A DNA stretch of 64,000 bases. Origin: Procambarus clarkii (Eukaryota > Arthropoda > Malacostraca > Decapoda > Cambaridae). Position numbers and translations under genes: made by a program. Below the pieces are notes generated by a model that was not told the origin of the DNA, ran no database searches, and saw only the letters and a program-made list of their open reading frames with translations. This document shows, piece by piece, positions 1 through 8,810 of the stretch (position 1 is the stretch's first letter; each line of letters starts with the position of its first letter). The stretch lies in the NCBI RefSeq assembly GCF_040958095.1, contig NC_091219.1, positions 30,322,252 to 30,386,251 of the forward strand, written 5' to 3'.

Positions 1-779
1 GTGTGTCCCTTGTGTTAAATAGCCTGTCTTTATCTACCCTATCAATTCCTTGAGAATCTTGAATGTGGTGGTCATGTCCCCCCTAACTCTTCTGTCTTCT
101 AGCGAAGTGAGGTTTAATTCCTGTAGCCTCTCCTCGTAGTTCATACCTCTCAGCTTGGGTACTAGTCTGATGGCAAACCTTTGAACCTTTTCCAGTTTGG
201 TCTTATGCTTGACTAGATATGGACTCCATGCTGGGGCTGCATACTCCAGGATTGGCCTGACATATGTGGTATACAAAGTTCTGAATGATTCATTACACAA
301 GTTTTTGAATGCCGTTCTTATGTTGGCCAGCCTGGCATATGCCGCTGATGCTATCCTCTTGATATGGGCTGCAGGGAACAGGTCTGGCATGGTGTCAACC
401 CCCAAGTCTTTTTCTCTCTCTTACTCTTAAAGTATTTCATTTCCCAGATGATACCTAGTATCTGGCCTCCTGCTCCCTACACCTATCTTCATTACATTAC
501 ATTTGCTTGGGTTAAACTCTTAACAACCATTTGTTTGACCATTCCTTCAGCTTGTCCAGGTCTTCTTGAAGCCTCAAGCAGTCCTCCTCTGTCTTAATCC
601 TTCTCATAATTTTGGCATCGTCAGTAAAGCATTGAGAGAAATGAATCTATACCCTCCGGGAGATCATTTACATATATCAGAAACAACATAGGACCGAGTA
701 CAGAGCCCTGCGGGACTCTACTGGAGATTTCACACCAATGTGAGGTCTCACCCCTCATCGTAACTCTGCTTCTTATTGC

Positions 780-780
<1 letters not shown>
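1..780 (-). mobile_element. LINE-C fragment, 3' half of reverse transcriptase, cut by window edge
   Basis: Read on the minus strand, 405 down to 34 encodes the C-terminal region of a non-LTR reverse transcriptase, with the typical 'YVRPILEYAAPAW' and 'KLEKVQRFAIR' motifs and the 'EDRRVRGDM' end seen in CR1/Jockey-group LINEs. Upstream coding sequence continues with frameshifts to about 770, where the minus strand still encodes a degraded PQGS-VLGP block of the RT core. The element is 5' truncated at about 780 and its 3' end lies beyond base 1. There are several breaks, so it is a dead copy. Related 3'-end sequence recurs at 27275-27325 and 35410-35670. Confidence 0.85.
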
Positions 781-812
<32 letters not shown>

Positions 813-875
813 ACGTGTGTATGCTCATGTACATGCACACGTATGTTTGATGTTTGTGTATGTATGTACCAGAAA
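781..875. repeat. (GT)n microsatellite
   Basis: Pure GT dinucleotides from 782 to about 811 grade into a TG-rich degenerate stretch. It lies between two LINE fragments and may descend from a LINE tail. Confidence 0.9.
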
Positions 876-1234
876 ATTGCAATGTGACGAGGATGGCAAA
901 CTTTAGTCAATGAGACAAGACCTCTCAAAAAACGACAGAGAAAAGCTGAAAATGAACCTCATTGAAGCATACGTTTAAATGGGGATAGATATGAAGAAGA
1001 AAGGAATTCTTTTTTTTCTGCAAAGTGTCAGGGACTGGAATGCTTGTGAAATGGTACATTTCACAAAGCAACAAAATCATTAGTGGAAGGGGGTGTAAAG
1101 AACAGAGGGAAAGGGGAATATATTCCTGAAAGTAGCATATACCAACATAGATGGAGTGAGATAAAAAATATTAGAGTTGAAGGATATAATTCAGCTCAGT
1201 CCCCAGGCACTAACAGACAAAACTTGAAGAAACT
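876..1234 (+). mobile_element. LINE-A fragment spanning the ORF1/endonuclease junction
   Basis: The stretch aligns closely with 38210-38570 in the long LINE-A copy. Shared stretches include the segment encoding SIRQDLS-like residues, the 'VEGGVK' block and the 'YTNIDG' start of the endonuclease domain. It ends abruptly at about 1234, where DIRS sequence begins. Frameshifts are present. In this copy the 'YTNIDGVR' motif is preserved better than at 38460. Confidence 0.8.
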
Positions 1235-2500
1235 CCTCAGCTCTTCGCGTCTGGTATTTTGCTGCGGGTGTATCGCCATCTCTATGGTGATCATGTGGCT
1301 TCATTGATGGTGTCCCACCTGCGAGCTTCGTCTCTGCGACAGTATTACGTTCCTGGTGTTTCTGTTTGTCATTTTCTTGCTCTTCGTAGGTTCTCTTCTC
1401 TTTCTCATCGGGTTGTCTTCTCCTTTCTTGGGTTTTCAGGACTTACTTAATGCTTCTTACTGTTGCCTCATATCGTTCGGCGCTGGCGGAGCCGCTCCGG
1501 CATCGACGTCTCATCCTCCCTGTTCTGTACACTTTCTCGTGTTTTGTTTCTCCTCCGGCCTGCTCATGCATCGCCTGAGGCGTCCTGGTCCTTGATCAGG
1601 GTGCCCTCTTATCTTTCTTCTCTTTAGCTTGTGGTTGCCCCTTCGGTTCAAGATTGTTTTTCATAGGCCATATTTTGTTGGCATGAGCCTCTGTGGGTCG
1701 GGTTGGGGAGCTTCCGGTGCAGGGGTTTCTGCTCTTTTAGTAGTGGTGGTAGGTTTGTACGTTTGAAGCCTATCTCTGTCCTTCTAGCGACAGTCGAGAC
1801 GGCTGCTTTCCGGAGGGGTCCTTGGGTTATCGATTCTTGGTTGGTTCGGCCGGGGTTGCGTCATGTGTTGTCCAGTTGCGGCTCTTTGCCGTTACCTGCG
1901 TACCGTGACTGGGGATGCGCTTTGGGTTGATCCAGTTCCCCTCGTACCCTGTTTCAGGGCTCGGGTCTCCCAGGTCGTCCGCAGTTTTTTTTAAAACTAC
2001 CAGCCTGCAGTCTATTCTTGCACCTTGCGCCGTTTGGACATTTGCAGCTTTCGCTGCCGTTTTGGTGAAGTCTAGGGCTCATTTCGGGCGCGATGTTTTG
2101 GGGGTCATACAGGTTCATGGCTGCTTGTTCTTTGTGCGCGTGTCTGCTCCCATGCGTTCCTGTGTTGCTTTGGGTTGGTTGCAACAACAGGTTGCAGCCT
2201 GTTGTCCCGGCTTCGTGTTGCGGACTTTGTGGGGGTTGTCTCCCGGGTCAGCCCATTCTTTTCCTTCTCTTTGGGTATGAAGCTCCAGGGGCCTCCCCAC
2301 AGAAAACCAAAATTGAATGTAATTAAACACCATTTTCTGGGTGAGCCCCAGAGGCTCCCTGGCAACCCTCCCTCCCACTGGTTGGCGTTTGTTTTTGCGT
2401 TGATTGAAGCTTGGCTTCCAAACAGACGCTAGGCAGCCGTCTCGATGAGGTCCGAGGGCCCTCCCTTCTCCTCTCGGGGCGGGGAGGGCTGCGCGGACGA
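1235..2500 (+). pseudogene. DIRS-A tyrosine recombinase remnant
   Basis: Degraded coding sequence for the tyrosine recombinase of a DIRS-type retrotransposon. The N-terminal part (1244-1440) reads 'SHLRASSLRQYY'. The middle part (about 1700-1930) carries 'AFRRGPWVIDSWLVRPG', a block also found in the copy at 26120-26190. In DIRS elements this enzyme replaces an integrase and inserts a circular intermediate. The region of the expected H-x-x-R motif (near 2020-2060) has drifted to 'CAVW', so the active site is lost. Several frameshifts break the frame. Sequence is G+C-richer than the surrounding intron. The RT part of this copy is missing. Confidence 0.8.
2277..2360 (-). repeat. DIRS terminal motif, inverted orientation
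   Basis: A ~80-bp motif running from an AGCTCCAGGGGCC-like edge through 'CACCATTTTCTGGGTGAG' to a GAGGCTCCCTGG edge. It is the reverse complement of the motif at 2795-2870, 21004-21086, 21426-21500 and 27620-27690. A matching inverted copy sits at 26605-26740, likewise just after a tyrosine recombinase, so it marks the DIRS right terminal region. Confidence 0.7.
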
Positions 2501-2880
2501 TCGGCTCGGTAGTAAAGTGTGATGTTTGCTTGTTTCCTTGGGATTGTAAGGAGTCTCTACCTCTCTGTTCGGTTTTCTGTTTTTGTTTTTTACCATGTGG
2601 GGTTTGTTTTGTTATGCCTACGTTTCTGGGTGCTTAATCCTGGTCGATTGCAGACAAGGAAAACTCCAACCACAAGGGGGGGTTCCAGGGTCATTGCTCC
2701 CTGAAACCTCTCTGAAGGGGCTAGGTTCTGGCACTGGTCCCTGGTAGGTATGAACTCCTTAGCTAATGTCCCGGTCTAATATAACATACATTAGCCCAAT
2801 AAGTTCCAGGGAGCCTCCAGGCCTCGCCCAGAAAACCCATCATTACATTCGACGCTGGTTTTTTATCGAGACTGCCAAGG
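2501..2880 (+). mobile_element. DIRS-A right end, internal complementary region and terminal motif
   Basis: Sequence beyond the inverted terminal motif contains the 'GGGCTAGGTTCTGGC' block and a conserved terminal motif (2795-2870, ending in GACGCTGGTTTTTTAT). The same order is found at 21240-21500 and 27420-27690, and in reverse at 22310-22560. This arrangement fits the non-coding end of a DIRS element. No coding sequence is seen. Confidence 0.65.
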
Positions 2881-3752
2881 TCTCAAGCTGTTTCTTTGGG
2901 CTGATTGAGGTGGTCATTGTAGTATTTACACTTTTCCTTTAATATCTATTTTTTATGTTGGTCTATTTCTTAATAATCATGTCTTGATTACCAAAAAGTA
3001 GCAAGTTCCATGCAATTGTAAGTTGCATGAATCAAGTTACTGATATCTTTCATACACTGTCTCACTTTCAGACCAGGGGTATAGCTTAATGTGGCTGGAG
3101 ATGTGCAATAATGAGAGTAACACTGCTGCATCATTGCCCTTGAATTTGCTAATTTCTGGGAAGGCTCAGTAAGTGGCTTCCTATTGCTAGTTGCTCTAGC
3201 TCAATGCATATCAAGTTGCACCAGACCCTTGCGAGGTAATAAAAGCCTGCGGGAGACCAGAGGCCACAACATGGTTCTCTCTCAGAGGCACAGCGAGCAG
3301 ACAAATCTAGATCACTCTAACAAAAAAATAACCACCACAAAGAGTGAGAGAAAACAGACAACATCAAGGTAAAAGTAAATAAGACAAAAAACATAATGCA
3401 AAACATTTGGTAGTACAACCACTACTTCAACTACCACACCACTAGGTGGCAGCACCAAGAGCTACTAGCTCAAGGCATGTGCCCCTTCAATCATGAGCCA
3501 ACTAAATTGCAAACCAACACACCTGAAAGGAACAGTTGAAATGCAGAGAAGCCCACAATACCACTGCAATGAATTTTGTCGGTATAGTTTCAGTAGGCCT
3601 TCTTCAGTTTTCTCTACTCTTATGCTCTCATGTTTTTCTGCATGCTAGTTATGTATAAGTCCAATATTATAAAAAAGATATACATGTTTTAAAAGGTTTG
3701 AAAACTAGGACTTAAAAAAGGGATATGCATTAATAGGGATATTTAATTACAG
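2881..3752. other. Intron-like stretch, no gene seen
   Basis: Unremarkable AT-leaning sequence with no convincing coding potential. Part of 3180-3370 looks like old repeat sequence but could not be assigned. It lies upstream of the first supported + strand exon and is interpreted as intron. Confidence 0.5.
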
Positions 3753-3860
3753 ACCAAGGTGGTGCTTGCTGGGATTCAAATCTTGCAGTTGTGTCAGGGT
3801 TTGTCGAGCCAGATACAAGAGCTGCTAGAGAAGCAGGGATTTCCTCCCATTCAAGACAAG
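3753..3860 (+). CDS. Candidate exon of the ARID4-like gene
   Basis: A 108-bp candidate exon. It follows a polypyrimidine-poor but canonical acceptor (TTAATTACAG) and ends at the donor AAG|GTAAAA. Read from phase 1 it gives 'GGACWDSNLAVVSG', 'FVEPDTRAAREAG' and 'ISSHSRQ' with no stop, and it ends in phase 1, which fits the next exon (15342) exactly. A second frame is also open for the whole exon ('VVLAGIQILQLCQ'), so the choice of frame rests on phase agreement. I recognise no domain in this piece. It could be a chance open stretch, but matching splice sites and phase favour a real exon. Confidence 0.5.
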
Positions 3861-4009
3861 GTAAAACTAAAGAAAAGTCACACTAGTAGATTGCATTTAT
3901 GTATTATGACAAGCTGATAGTGCAAATGTAAATAATTATCATCAAAATAACATATTAAATTGTGTGCTGTATACTCTTAAAATAATTAGTTGATAATTAT
4001 TTATTGGCT
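3861..4009. other. Intron start, no feature
   Basis: AT-rich intron sequence between the exon donor and the DIRS-B insertion. Confidence 0.5.
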
Positions 4010-4449
4010 GAGGATGCGCCCTGGGACTGTTGGCCGGCCTTACGTTTCTTTTCCCTCCTCGAGCTGTCTTCGGACTGGCTCACGGAGGATGTGGGAGCGC
4101 TTGGGGCTGTTCCTGGTTCTGGCGCCTTAGCCTCGGCGGCCTGCTCGTTGCCACCTTGTTGAAACTTTTCGGGCCGATTTTGCGGGATGCGGTTGCGCTG
4201 TTTTATGCTTCCCGGCTCGCTTGTCGGCAGGCGGTGCTTGCCTCCTCTGTGGAATCTGCTTGGGCCTTTGCTCTTCGGATATCTTCGCTGTTTTGCCCTC
4301 TCCTGTTTGACGCTTCAGCCGTTGCGCAGTATATTCAGGCTGCTTCGGCTTTTTGCCAGTCCTATGTCACACTTGTTGGTTCTTCAGGGGGTCCAAGGCG
4401 AGCTTTCCCGGAAGGGTCGTGCCAAGGCTCGGGGTTCCTCTCGTGGTAG
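4010..4449 (+). pseudogene. DIRS-B gag-like ORF remnant
   Basis: A G+C-rich open stretch (4030-4449) ending in 'AKARGSSRGRP'-type basic residues in an adjacent frame. Its position just before the RT matches the ORF1 (gag-like) C-terminal part of DIRS elements. The same type of sequence recurs at 23040-23350 and, decayed, at 10330-10580. It is truncated at its 5' end near 4010. Confidence 0.6.
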
Positions 4450-5714
4450 GCCAATGGTGTCGGGTTCGGACCCTCCTTCGGACCCCGCCTTATTTTGGTT
4501 GGCACGGTGTTCGCTTTGTGCGAGGTTCTGGGTCTTGTAAGGGGTGCCAGCCCTTTCACGATTCGCCCCATTGACGGGGTGATGGGAGGAGGGGAGGCTA
4601 GCGCTGTTCGCTCATGTCTGGTCTCATGATTCATAGGTGTTTTAGGTCAATTCGCACGACTCCGGTGGCATTGGGTGGCTCCACCTCCTTCGGGGGGTTC
4701 GTGGCTGGCTGGGCAGGCCTCATTCCCTGCGCTCTGTCGAGTCGTTTTGGAGTGGGTTCGCCTGGGCGTGGTCGAAACGACGTTGTCCCTCAGATTGATT
4801 TCCCATCTGTTTCCGGTCGCCAAACGGGACTGCGCGGACCTGCAGTTCATTCTGGACTTGTCCCGTCTGAACCCCTGGGTTCATTGCCCCTCCTTTCGGA
4901 TGACTACGCTGTTCCAGGTTCGGCTCCTGTTGGAGCCAGGCACTTGGATGGTGTCCCTGGACCTCCGGGATGCTTGTTGGCACATCCCGATACATCCGGG
5001 GTTCAGAGACTGGCTCGGTTTTGTTCTGGGACTTCATGCTTACCACTTTCGTTGTCTCCTGTTCAGATTGAACCTGACACCTCGTGTGTTCACACGCCTT
5101 ACACGGGTCGTTGTGGCCTGTCTGCGTCTATTAGGTGTTTCAGTGCTGGCCTACCTCGACGACTGGCTGGTTTGGGCTTCCAACCGGTCCTCTTGTCTGC
5201 TGACCAGGGATTTGGTTCTTTCTCAGCTCGTCGAGTTCGGGTTCTTGGTGAACTGGAGGAAGTCCCATCTAGTTCCTTGTCTCTTCCTTTGGAGTCTCTC
5301 CTGCGGCTGTGGTCCCACATGCGCCTGTTTCTGGGGGGCTCCCGGGTCACCCGGCGGTTGCTCGAGGTTTGTGCTGGAGTCTGAACTTCGCGATGCTGGT
5401 CTACCTGCCGGATTGGGTTTGGCTTCGTTGGCTGTCCTGGTTCCTTCGGGGACGTCTCGTCCGCCTCTCTTGTGATTGCAGGGTTCGGACTCCGGGGGCT
5501 TTGCGTTGGTTGCATCGTCATTGGCTTCCTATTCTGTTTTTTCGGGGTTCAGTGCCCGTGCCCTCACTCGATGTGTTCACAGATACGTTGTCTCTCGGCA
5601 GGGGGCTTTGTGACCAGTGCTCACCAGGTTGGCCAGGGACGGTGGGGTCTGTCCTTCCGTCGAGTGTACAGCACTGTGCGGGAGTTCACGGCGGTGTGAT
5701 TTGCTCTTCGGAGG
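4450..5714 (+). pseudogene. DIRS-B reverse transcriptase and RNase H
   Basis: Encodes a DIRS-type reverse transcriptase. The frame from 4675 reads through the fingers motif 'VAKRDCADLQFILDLSRLN', then 'MVSLDLRDACWHIPIHP', then the catalytic 'AYLDDWLVWA' (codons near 5150-5178) and 'LVEFGFLVNWRKSHLVP'. The two aspartates of the active site are intact. After about 5300 the frame shifts and an RNase H-like portion continues to about 5710, ending in 'VREFTAV', which matches the minus-strand copy at 46100. There it is cut off by Helitron sequence. The copy is broken by at least two frameshifts, and the recombinase is missing. It lies in an intron of the ARID4-like gene. Confidence 0.9.
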
Positions 5715-6382
5715 CTAGTTAAATGGAAAAGAAAGAAAAGAGAAAGCGCACATTTCTGTGTTTAATTTCACAATGTTTACAATGCTTGTGGGTATGCAAT
5801 ACTTTTTGTTGTTCCATCGACTGGGGAGATAGAGATTGTCTGGTTTGCCGACTCTAGAACACAGAACATGTAATTCTCCATGTGAGAAGCTATACGTGTC
5901 TAGATATAAACTGTACAATTCTAAAGATTGGCCCTGAGCTTTGTTGATGGTGATTGCAAATGTCAATTGAATTGGAAATTACAATCTCTTAAATTGAAAT
6001 GGCATATCTATTGGAATCATAGGAATGAGAGGAATGAGGACATCTTCACCTTTAAAAGGTCCTGTCAAGATTATTGCTTCCACGACGTTGCTGATTATAT
6101 TTTTACTGCAAGCCACGTGACGTTGCAAAGCTTTGGCTGATTGATATTTCGGAATATGATAATTTGCATGCTGATTTTCAATTGCAGTACGTGCGGTGGT
6201 ATCCCTGGAGATCAAGTGAATTCCTCTTTTGACATCATTAAATTGCAGAAGTTATGAAGCAATGAAATTCGTCCTGAGGTCAGATCAACCGGCACGTTTC
6301 CGTTGCCAATTTCCAGGAATTGATGTGAGAATATCTCAGCTGATGGATTGTTTTGCAGCTGGACATGCAGATTTGTAGTTAA
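5715..6382 (-). pseudogene. Helitron helicase, C-terminal fragment
   Basis: Read on the minus strand the segment encodes the C-terminal part of a Helitron (Pif1-like) helicase. The order is 'VQLQNNPSAEIFSHQ', 'VPVDLTSGRISL', 'ILTGPFKGEDVLIP', 'MPFQFKRLQFP', 'FAITINKAQGQSLE' and 'CSRVGKPDNLYL'. The 'TINKAQGQS' and 'SRVG' blocks correspond to late helicase motifs (V/VI). There is a stop near 6215 and a frameshift near 5965. The N-terminal Rep domain and the Walker A motif are absent. Its upstream edge is fused in frame to a piggyBac transposase at about 6382. More Helitron coding sequence appears on the far side of that piggyBac (7856-7954). Confidence 0.88.
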
Positions 6383-7855
6383 TTTAAGTAGTGCCTCACT
6401 CAATCTGACCGAATTGTAATAGTTGTCCATATATAAATGGTAACTTTTATCCTTCAGTGGTTCAATCAAGGCCATAACTGTGTCAATCGTCTTTTTCCCA
6501 ACTCCTGAATAGATTTCAAAATCATAAATGTAGCCACTGGTGGCTTCAGCTAGCATGTAGAGCTTTATTCCGTATTTATCTGGTTTATTGGGATTATAGG
6601 TCTTGAAAGATAGACGGCCACGCCATGGCATTGTCCCTTCATCCAAACTCAAATTTTTATTGGGAATGTATATTCTCTTGAATCTATTCAGGAGATATTG
6701 CATGAGTGAGCGAACTTTGATAAGTTTGTCAACTCCTTGGCCTGGTGGTATGGACTTATTGTTATACACATGGAAATATTTAGCAATCATTTCAAATCGC
6801 TTACCTGTCATGAAGGTATTGAAACAAGGTATGTGCCAGAATCTGCCTGTTTGCCAATACATTCTAAGTCTTGGCAACGGGCAAATACCCATCAAGATCG
6901 TCGGTCCCATATATCTAGCAATTTCCTTCACTGTCACTGGTTGCCATCTGTGCTTTGTACTTTGCCCAGTACCTGCCTTATTTTGGGAAGCATATAAATT
7001 TGATTCATAGGCAATATATTTCAGCAATTTTTGTGTCAGAAAGAGTTGAATGAATCCTAGAACAGTGGTAGGTACAGGAACAGTCGAGCCTGGTGTACCT
7101 GTAAAATTGTCCACAAAGGGTGCAGTATTGTCACTACACCATCCATCATCAGAATCTGTTGGTGCTGGGGTACGTGTGGTATGTCTGGCTCTAGCACGAG
7201 CTCCAGTACCGCGCCGTGCACGAGTGGCAATCTTGACCTCAGACTCCTCACTGTCCTCACTTTCATCACTCTTAAAATCCTCATCGGCCGTCTCTGTTTC
7301 TAAATGTTCACTACTTGCATCAGTATCAATACCAACATCAGTTTCATCACTAGATGACCCAGAAAATCGTCAAATACAGCCTGAAACTTAGAGGGAGTTA
7401 GTCTCACATGCTTGTACTTCTCCTGTACACTACTCAGCTTCTGCTTTTCACGCCTTTCTTTCGCAATTTTCTTCCTGGAAGGGCCTTGTTCATGATCACT
7501 ATCCATCGTGGAGTAAGCGTAGATAGTTTCTGAAGCCACAGTAAGAAATATAGCCATGGAAAATAGCCGAAATGTTCACACGTTTGAGACGCGAGGGGAG
7601 GCGACACCGGTCACAACAGTGGAGCGAAAACAATGGGCCGACGGCGTGTGCCGCGCCAGCCTGCGGGCCACTAGGCGCAACAAAGAAAATGGGAAGACAT
7701 CGGCGCGCATTTTAAAACCAGTCCCCCAAAAATCGGATAAAAGCCTGATTTTTGGCGAATTTTTAAAGTGGATGACGCAATGCTGCGTCATCCCCGGCAT
7801 TACCGCCAGTAAACGGATGACGTAATGCTGCGTCATCCCCGAGCGAAAGTGTTAA
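6383..7855 (-). mobile_element. piggyBac element, 3' truncated, with broken transposase
   Basis: A piggyBac transposon lacking its 3' end. The right end at 7852-7855 is TTAA followed on the minus strand by a CACTTTCGC terminal repeat. The transposase starts near 7504 with an acidic N-terminal region, suffers one frameshift near 7350, and continues from 7114. Blocks 'RYMGPTILMGI', 'SLDEGTMPWRGR' and 'LYMDNYYNSV' mark the DDE domain with the first two catalytic aspartates. The third aspartate and the Cys-rich C-terminal domain are missing. Instead the frame runs on into Helitron helicase at about 6382. It cannot make a working transposase. Parts of Helitron coding sequence flank it on both sides, so it inserted into a Helitron and a later deletion removed its 3' end. 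Confidence 0.9.
7770..7838. repeat. Paired subterminal palindromes of piggyBac
   Basis: Two copies of a 24-bp palindrome, GGATGACG(C/T)AATG followed by CTGCGTCATCC, at 7770-7793 and 7815-7838. They lie within 90 bp of the TTAA end. The first is a perfect palindrome. They are candidate transposase binding sites, by analogy with subterminal repeats of piggyBac elements. Confidence 0.75.
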
Positions 7856-7954
7856 GAAAGCAGTTATCGTTGCAGCCGGTGGATTCATAGTTATTTGTTG
7901 AACATTTGCAGCTGTGAAATATACATATTGTCCTTTTTCTTGTTTGAAAAACAA
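7856..7954 (-). pseudogene. Helitron coding fragment upstream of the piggyBac
   Basis: Minus-strand reading gives 'FFKQEKGQYVYFTAANVQQ' followed by 'MNPPAATITAFL', which resembles the Helitron protein region between the Rep and helicase domains. It stops exactly at the TTAA of the piggyBac end. This supports a piggyBac insertion within a Helitron. Confidence 0.7.
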
Positions 7955-8249
7955 ACAAACAAAAAAGCAAATATTAACGAAATATTTTGATTAAAATACA
8001 GATCAATCAACACAGCTCAATTCTACCGCCAATTGCACTCAAAAATAAGAACAGTTAAAAAACGAAATGAAAAAAAAATTATAAAATAAAAGATAATCTA
8101 TACTCATGAAATGAAAGGTATGATAAACAACACAGCTCAATTCCAATGCAATGCCACTCAAAATAATTAAATCAAAATGGAAATAAATCAAAATCTATAA
8201 AAATTCAATTCATCAATGCAATCAGAAATATTAAAATGTAATCGTAACA
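7955..8249. other. AT-rich spacer, no gene seen
   Basis: Very AT-rich. It contains a twice-occurring 'AACACAGCTCAATTC' phrase (about 8011 and 8131), suggesting a ~120-bp degenerate duplication. No coding sequence. Confidence 0.5.
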
Positions 8250-8810
8250 TATTTAGTACATCCTGTGTTGCGATTACGTGCAACAAATGGCGCTGTTTTT
8301 CAAGAAAAGCATGTTTTTACCTGTCACAGGTGGGGTATCTATGTAATAGGTACATCAAAACCCACACGAATTTGAAAGGAACGTTGTGTCAGAATTTCAA
8401 AGCAGTTGGTGAAGAACTTTTGTAGATTACAGTGTGTGTTACTCTTATGTCCAACAGATGGCTGGCGTTTTTCAAAAAAGGCATCTTTTTTTTCCTGTCT
8501 CAGATGAGGCATGTATATAATAGGTATATACAAACATGCGCCTATTTGAATGCAACGTTGTGTCAAAATTTCAAAGCAATTGGTAAAGAGGTTTCGAAGA
8601 TTTCCCCTCACATGAAAAACACATGAAAATCACAGTTTTTCAGAAAAACATGTTTTTTTCCGTCAGACGTGACATCTATATAGGATATATATAAAAACCG
8701 CTCGGATGTGAATGGAACATTATGTGAAAATTTCAAAGCAATCGGTGAAGAACTTTCGGAGATTAGCGATTTTGAACAAACGAACATTTACATTTTTATT
8801 TATATAGATT
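8250..8810 (+). repeat. Three diverged ~180-bp tandem units ending in a transposon-like terminus
   Basis: Three units (about 8250-8430, 8430-8615, 8620-8795) share the phrases 'CATGTTTTT', 'CTGTCACAGGTGGGGTAT', and 'AATTTCAAAGCAATCGGTGA'. The last unit ends with TAGCGATTTTGAACAAACG and TTTATATAGAT. Nearly the same terminus occurs alone at 42648-42690. It is probably the non-coding end of a mobile element, perhaps a Helitron, but the class is not proven. Confidence 0.7.

Noticed and set aside
2105..2378. Minus-strand open frames in DIRS-A
   Set aside because: They run opposite to the recognisable recombinase and have no domain; G+C-rich DIRS sequence gives many chance frames.
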